From: an uncultured Gemmiger sp.
GTDB lineage: Bacteria > Bacillota > Clostridia > Oscillospirales > Ruminococcaceae
Length of the DNA: 64,000 bases
Assembly (NCBI GenBank): GCA_944386225.1
Contig: CALXAH010000010.1
Span: forward strand, 1-64,000
Direction of reading: 5' to 3'
Part shown: positions 60,129 through 64,000 of the stretch, one piece after another
Position numbering within the stretch: position 1 is the stretch's first letter
How the letters are laid out: the number at the start of each line of letters is the position of its first letter
Translations under genes and position numbers: made by a program
Notes under the pieces: generated by a model
Database searches by the model: none
What the model was told of the DNA's origin: nothing
The model's input: the letters and a program-made list of their open reading frames with translations, nothing else

Positions 60129-60809
60129 ATGACACAGGTTACCGGCGGCAACGACTCCGCCTATGCTTTTTCCTGTATGGAACCGCTGGCCGGCAGCCCG
60201 CTGCGGGGCGGGCACATCGCGGTGCTGGGCTCCTCGGTGGCCCGGGGCGAGGCCTCGGAGGGCTGGGCCGTGGGGGAGTATCTGGCGGCCCGGCTGGGCA
60301 CGCAGCTGACCAAAGAAGCGGTCAGCGGCACTACGCTGGCGGATACCGGGCCGCAAAGCTATGTGCGGCGGCTGCGCCGGCTCGACCCGGATGCCCGGTA
60401 TGATCTGTTCCTCTGCCAGCTGTCCACCAACGATGCCACGCTGCGGCTGCCGCGGGGCGGAATCGCACCGGGGCGGGATCCGGCAGAATTTGATGCGTCT
60501 ACCACCCTGGGCGCGCTGGAGACCATTCTGGAATACGCCCTGCGTACCTGGCATTGCCCGGCGGCGGTATTCACCGGCAGCCGGTACGACAGCGGAGAGT
60601 ACGCCGCCCTGGTGGCCTGCCTGCCCGCGCTGCGGCGCAAATGGGGGATCGGTGTGCTGGATCTGTGGAACGGGGAAGGCTTCAACGATATTCCGGATGC
60701 GTCCCGCCGGCTGTATATGCGGGATCCAATCCATCCCACCAAAGCCGGATACCGGGACTGGTGGGGCCCGGAGCTGGAACGGCAGCTGCTGGCATTTTTG
60801 AAGAGATAA
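60129..60809 (+). CDS. SGNH/GDSL-type hydrolase
   Basis: 226 residues from ATG 60129, with AAGGAGGATACC upstream. Block I AVLGSSVARGEASEGW (Ser nucleophile region), block III QLSTNDATL (Asn), block V MRDPIHPTKAGY (Asp-His). So it is an esterase, acetyl-esterase or lipase of the SGNH clan, without a signal peptide. Physiological substrate unknown. Confidence 0.88.
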   Translation: MTQVTGGNDSAYAFSCMEPLAGSPLRGGHIAVLGSSVARGEASEGWAVGEYLAARLGTQLTKEAVSGTTLADTGPQSYVRRLRRLDPDARYDLFLCQLSTNDATLRLPRGGIAPGRDPAEFDASTTLGALETILEYALRTWHCPAAVFTGSRYDSGEYAALVACLPALRRKWGIGVLDLWNGEGFNDIPDASRRLYMRDPIHPTKAGYRDWWGPELERQLLAFLKR

Positions 60810-60894
60810 GAAAGATTTTGCATCTACCTGGCTAACCTGGACAGCGAGGGCTTCAATCCCATTGCCTGACCGCACAACCCTATACGTTCCGCCA

Positions 60895-60941
60895 AATGGC
60901 GGGAGAATGCCTGAAATGCGCATTCTCCCGCCATTTTTTTG
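60895..60941 (+). terminator. terminator upstream of the acp operon
   Basis: AATGGCGGGAGAATGC pairs with GCATTCTCCCGCCATT around a short loop, followed by a run of seven T. The 85 bp before it (60810-60894) hold only an in-frame remnant-like stretch and no gene. Confidence 0.9.
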
Positions 60942-60960
60942 TTCTGCCGAAAAAATATGC

Positions 60961-60990
60961 TTGACAAACCGGGGCGGGCGGGTGTAAGAT
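60961..60990 (+). promoter_or_regulatory. promoter of the acp-acc operon
   Basis: TTGACA (60961-60966), 18-bp spacer, TAAGAT (60985-60990). Predicted start near 60997, immediately before a cluster of palindromes. Confidence 0.75.
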
Positions 60991-61001
60991 ACTTAAAACA
61001 A

Positions 61002-61039
61002 TTTAGTTAAATTATTTTAATTAAATTGTTTGAATCAAA
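61002..61039. promoter_or_regulatory. palindrome cluster downstream of the acp promoter
   Basis: Three symmetric elements follow the start site: TTTAGTTAAA (61002-61011), TTTAATTAAA (61016-61025) and TTTGAATCAAA (61029-61039). The first two lie inside a 30-bp near-palindrome (61000-61029, 26 of 30 symmetric). They would place a dimeric repressor across the start site. The third shares the TTTGA/TCAAA half-sites of the MarR operator at 40 kb but with a one-base centre. Confidence 0.65.
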
Positions 61040-61063
61040 AATACGGGAAAGAAGGATTTACTT

Positions 61064-61288
61064 ATGTTTGAGAAGGTCAAGAAGATCGTTGTGGATACCC
61101 TGAACTGCGAGATGGAGGACGTGACCATGGAGGCCCGTCTGGCGGAGGATCTGGAGGCGGACAGCCTGGACGCGGTGGAGCTGAACATGGCCCTGGAAGA
61201 CGAGCTGGGCGCCGGCGTGCCGGACGAGGAGCTGGCCAACATGAAGACCGTGGGCGACATCGTGAACTATCTGGAGGCCCACGCCTGA
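61064..61288 (+). CDS. acpP: acyl carrier protein
   Basis: 74 residues. Carries growing acyl chains on 4'-phosphopantetheine attached to Ser in EADSLDAVELNMALEDEL (the DSL motif). Rest of the sequence is typical and acidic. First gene of the acp-accB-accC-accD run. Start has AGAAGGATTTACTT upstream. Confidence 0.96.
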   Translation: MFEKVKKIVVDTLNCEMEDVTMEARLAEDLEADSLDAVELNMALEDELGAGVPDEELANMKTVGDIVNYLEAHA

Positions 61289-61316
61289 TCGGGCGGCGGC
61301 GAGAGGAGGGCTTTGC

Positions 61317-61745
61317 ATGACACAGCCGGAGCTGTTCGCGCTGATGGATAAATTTGCGGCGGGCGGGCTGACCCGCCTGGAATACGAGGCGGGCGGGGCC
61401 CGTCTGGTGCTGGAAAAATCGGCGCCCGGGCAGGCAGTGCCGGCTCCGGTTCCGGCGGCGGTTCCCGCTGCGGCGGCCGCGCCGGAACCCCCGGCCGGTG
61501 AGGAAGGCGCCTGCATCAAGGCCCCGCTGGTAGGCACCTTCTATGTGGCGCCCCAGCCGGGGGCCGCCCCCTTTGCCGCTCCGGGCGCCCGGCTGAAAAA
61601 AGGCGAGCCGGTCTGTGTGCTGGAGGCCATGAAGATGATCAATCAGGTGCCCGCCCCCTGCGACTGCGAGGTGCTGGCGGTGCTGGCAAAAGACGGGGAA
61701 CTGGTGGGCTTTGATGCGCCGCTGTTCCGCATCCGGGAGCTGTAA
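61317..61745 (+). CDS. accB: biotin carboxyl carrier protein of acetyl-CoA carboxylase
   Basis: 142 residues. Helical start, an Ala/Pro-rich linker (about residues 40-60) and the biotinyl domain with EAMKMI (biotin on Lys) and FDAPLFRI end. GAGAGGAGGGC precedes the ATG. Confidence 0.95.
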   Translation: MTQPELFALMDKFAAGGLTRLEYEAGGARLVLEKSAPGQAVPAPVPAAVPAAAAAPEPPAGEEGACIKAPLVGTFYVAPQPGAAPFAAPGARLKKGEPVCVLEAMKMINQVPAPCDCEVLAVLAKDGELVGFDAPLFRIREL

Positions 61746-61748
61746 ACC

Positions 61749-63128
61749 ATGCTGAAACGAGTGCTGATCGCCAACCGGGGCGAAATCGCGGTGCGGATCA
61801 TCCGCGCCTGCCGGGAACTGGATATTGAAACGGTGGCGGTGTACTCCACCGCCGACGCGCAGTCGCTGCCGGTGCAGCTGGCCACCCGGGCGGTCTGCAT
61901 CGGGCCGCCCCGCGCCGCCGACAGCTATCTGAACCAGACGGCGGTGCTTGCCGCCGCGGTGGAAAGCGGCTGTGACGGGGTGCACCCGGGATACGGCTTT
62001 CTGTCGGAAAACGCCGACTTTGCCGACCTGTGTGCCCGCTGTGGGCTGAAATTCATCGGCCCTTCCGGGGATGTCATCCGCCGCATGGGCAACAAGGCCG
62101 CGGCCCGGGCGCTGATGCAAAGCGCCGGGGTGCCGGTGGTGCCCGGCTCGGACGGCCCGGTGCCCGACGCGCAGACGGCGGCCCGGGTAGCCGAAACGAT
62201 CGGCTATCCGGTGCTGCTCAAAGCCAGCGCCGGGGGCGGCGGACGGGGGATGCGCCGGGTGTATGATCCCGAAAACCTGATTTCCGCCTTTGAAGAAGCC
62301 CGGGCCGAGGCGGTTGCCTGCTTCGGCGACGGGGAGATGTATCTGGAAAAACTGATCCTGAATCCGCGCCATATCGAGTTTCAGATCCTGGCCGACAGCC
62401 AGGGCAACGTGGTGCATTTAGGGGAACGGGACTGCTCCATCCAGCGGCGCAACCAGAAACTGATGGAGGAATCCCCCAGCCGGGCCCTCACCGACCAGCT
62501 GCGTGCCCGGATGGGCCGGGACGCGGTGCAGGCGGCCCGGGCCTGCGGCTACGAGGGCGCGGGCACGGTGGAGTTCGTGCTGGACAGCGCGGGCAACTAC
62601 TATTTCATCGAGATGAACACCCGCATCCAGGTGGAGCATCCCATTACCGAGATGGTCACCGGCCTGGATCTGGTGCGGGAACAACTGCGGATCGCCGCCG
62701 GGCTGGAACTGCCGGTGCGGCAGGAACAGGTGACCCTCACCGGCCACGCCATCGAAGTGCGGGTCAACGCCGAGGATCCGGCTCATGATTTCCGTCCCGC
62801 GCCGGGGATTACCCGGTTTCTGCATCTGCCCGGCGGCTGCGGGGTGCGGGTGGACACCGCTTTGTACAACGGCTGTGAACTGAGCCCCTGGTACGATTCG
62901 CTGGCGGCCAAGGTCATTGTCCACGCCCCCACCCGCCTGCAGGCCATCCGCCGGATGCGCCGGGCGCTGGAAGAACTGGTGGTGGAGGGCTACCCCACCG
63001 GGGCCGACCTGGCCCACATGATCCTGTATCACCCGGATTATCTCAAGGGCGAGTACGATACCGGCTTTCTGGAACAGAATCTGGAAAGCCTGCTGCGGCT
63101 GAGCCGCGTGGAGGAGGCGAGCGAATGA
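61749..63128 (+). CDS. accC: biotin carboxylase of acetyl-CoA carboxylase
   Basis: 459 residues. ATP-grasp enzyme that carboxylates biotin on AccB. RVLIANRGEIAVRIIRACRE start, glycine loop KASAGGGGRGMRR, catalytic ERDCSIQRRNQKLMEE, and FIEMNTRIQVEHPITE. Starts three bases after accB; stop overlaps accD (ATGA). Confidence 0.97.
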   Translation: MLKRVLIANRGEIAVRIIRACRELDIETVAVYSTADAQSLPVQLATRAVCIGPPRAADSYLNQTAVLAAAVESGCDGVHPGYGFLSENADFADLCARCGLKFIGPSGDVIRRMGNKAAARALMQSAGVPVVPGSDGPVPDAQTAARVAETIGYPVLLKASAGGGGRGMRRVYDPENLISAFEEARAEAVACFGDGEMYLEKLILNPRHIEFQILADSQGNVVHLGERDCSIQRRNQKLMEESPSRALTDQLRARMGRDAVQAARACGYEGAGTVEFVLDSAGNYYFIEMNTRIQVEHPITEMVTGLDLVREQLRIAAGLELPVRQEQVTLTGHAIEVRVNAEDPAHDFRPAPGITRFLHLPGGCGVRVDTALYNGCELSPWYDSLAAKVIVHAPTRLQAIRRMRRALEELVVEGYPTGADLAHMILYHPDYLKGEYDTGFLEQNLESLLRLSRVEEASE

Positions 63129-64000
63129 ACGACTGGTTTGCCGCCCGGCGGCAGCGGATGCTGCGGCTCAAGGTGCGGCGGGAGGGCGAGCGCCCCTTTA
63201 CGCCCCGCCTCTCGGCCGCCGCGCCGGTGTTTGAACAGTGCCCCCGCTGCCGTGCGGCTGTGACCCGGGCCCGCTGGGAGAAAAACCGGCTGGTCTGCCC
63301 GGAATGCGGATTCCACCGTCCGGTGGGGGCCTACCGGCGGCTGTCCATGGTGCTGGATCCGGGCACCTTTCAGGAACTGGATCCGGAACTGGCCGCCGGC
63401 GACCCGCTGGATTTCCCCGGCTACGGGGAAAAGCTGGCGGGGCTGCGCCGCCGCACCGGCCTGCGGGAAGCCGCCGTGGCCGCCAGAGGGCGGATCGGCG
63501 GGCTGCCTGTGGTGGTGGCGGTGCTGGACAGCCGGTTTCTGATGGGCAGCATGGGGGTGGCCGTGGGGGAGAAGATCGCCTGCGCCGCCGAGACCGCCGA
63601 AAAAGCCCGGCTGCCGCTGGTGATCTTCTGCGCCTCCGGCGGGGCCCGGATGCAGGAGGGAATCCTCTCCCTGATGCAGATGGGCAAAACCGCCGCCGCC
63701 GTGACCCGCTTCCGGGAAAAGGGCGGGCTGTACATTGCGTACCTGACCCATCCCACCACCGGCGGGGTCACCGCCAGCTTTGCCATGCTGGGGGACATCA
63801 CCCTGGCCGAACCGGAAGCCCTGATCGGGTTTGCCGGGCCCCGGGTGATCGAACAGACCATTGGCGAAAAGCTGCCCGCGGGATTCCAGCGGGCGGAATA
63901 TCTGCAGGAGCACGGTTTTGTGGACGCGGTGGTGCCCCGGGACGAAATGCGGGACACCCTGGCAAAGCTGCTGCGCCTGCATCAAAAAGGAGGTGCGCGC
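63125..64000 (+). CDS. accD: acetyl-CoA carboxylase carboxyltransferase beta subunit (3' end at window edge)
   Basis: Transfers carboxyl from biotin to acetyl-CoA to make malonyl-CoA. Zinc ribbon near residues 39-62 (CPRCRAAVT and CPECGF), then the crotonase-fold core with VIFCASGGARMQEGILSLMQ, YLTHPTTGGVTASF and LIGFAGPRVIEQTIGEKLP. The frame is open to the last base (292 codons), about the usual full length, so only a few residues are missing. AAAGGAGG at 63988-63994 implies another start (probably accA) just outside. Confidence 0.95.
   Translation, partial: MNDWFAARRQRMLRLKVRREGERPFTPRLSAAAPVFEQCPRCRAAVTRARWEKNRLVCPECGFHRPVGAYRRLSMVLDPGTFQELDPELAAGDPLDFPGYGEKLAGLRRRTGLREAAVAARGRIGGLPVVVAVLDSRFLMGSMGVAVGEKIACAAETAEKARLPLVIFCASGGARMQEGILSLMQMGKTAAAVTRFREKGGLYIAYLTHPTTGGVTASFAMLGDITLAEPEALIGFAGPRVIEQTIGEKLPAGFQRAEYLQEHGFVDAVVPRDEMRDTLAKLLRLHQKGGAR

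Overview
The window looks like a chromosomal stretch from a high-GC, low-sporulation Firmicute of the gut Oscillospiraceae/Ruminococcaceae (the Faecalibacterium / Subdoligranulum / Gemmiger neighbourhood). This placement is inference from the Gram-positive gene set (zinc-type S14, RqcH, TrmK-Nif3 pair, LTA-synthase-like protein, DegV, Met-gamma-lyase family), strong AGGAGG ribosome-binding sites and strong third-position GC; no search was run.

Layout. 1-1513 is the lysis end of a prophage (GH25 endolysin, single-pass membrane protein, phi-LC3-type holin) that abuts the 3' end of a tRNA-Leu(CAA). 1.9-13.2 kb holds a SigH-like sigma factor, a tRNA-like remnant, a zinc-ribbon protein, a DUF2142 membrane protein, DUF1858-trmK-Nif3, rqcH, then an envelope-polysaccharide pair (pyruvyl transferase plus F420-hydrogenase-beta-like protein) and an LTA-synthase-like sulfatase. 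13.36-29.3 kb is the fused S10-spc-alpha ribosomal superoperon with a long structured leader, secY, adk, map, a KOW protein, infA and rpoA. 29.5-38.6 kb carries prs, an XRE regulator, a peptide-binding lipoprotein, and a murD-GNAT-Met_gamma_lyase-YcxB-nitroreductase run.

38.6-45.6 kb contains a DegV (FakB-like) protein and a MarR (FabT-like) regulator with two flanking palindromic operators, a DUF3810 protein, a secreted GH25 cell-wall hydrolase and the two-subunit L-serine dehydratase. 45.7-51.8 kb is a Gld-type ABC transporter operon next to a two-component system; the two promoters share an identical 11-bp-spaced direct-repeat architecture, which is the best evidence in the window for an undescribed regulatory circuit. 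51.8-59.1 kb has a lone GltD-like flavoprotein, a GH2 glycosidase and a LysR regulator divergent from a UbiX / LpdD-like / UbiD / DUF554 operon that probably decarboxylates an aromatic acid. 59.1-64 kb has a metallo-beta-lactamase-fold hydrolase divergent from an SGNH hydrolase, and an acp-accB-accC-accD malonyl-CoA operon cut by the window end.

Most genes are housekeeping. The novelty is chiefly regulatory: the two-component/ABC regulon, the FabT-like/DegV lipid switch, the lysR start-codon problem with overlapping divergent promoters, an internally shortened GldG, and a tRNA-derived remnant.
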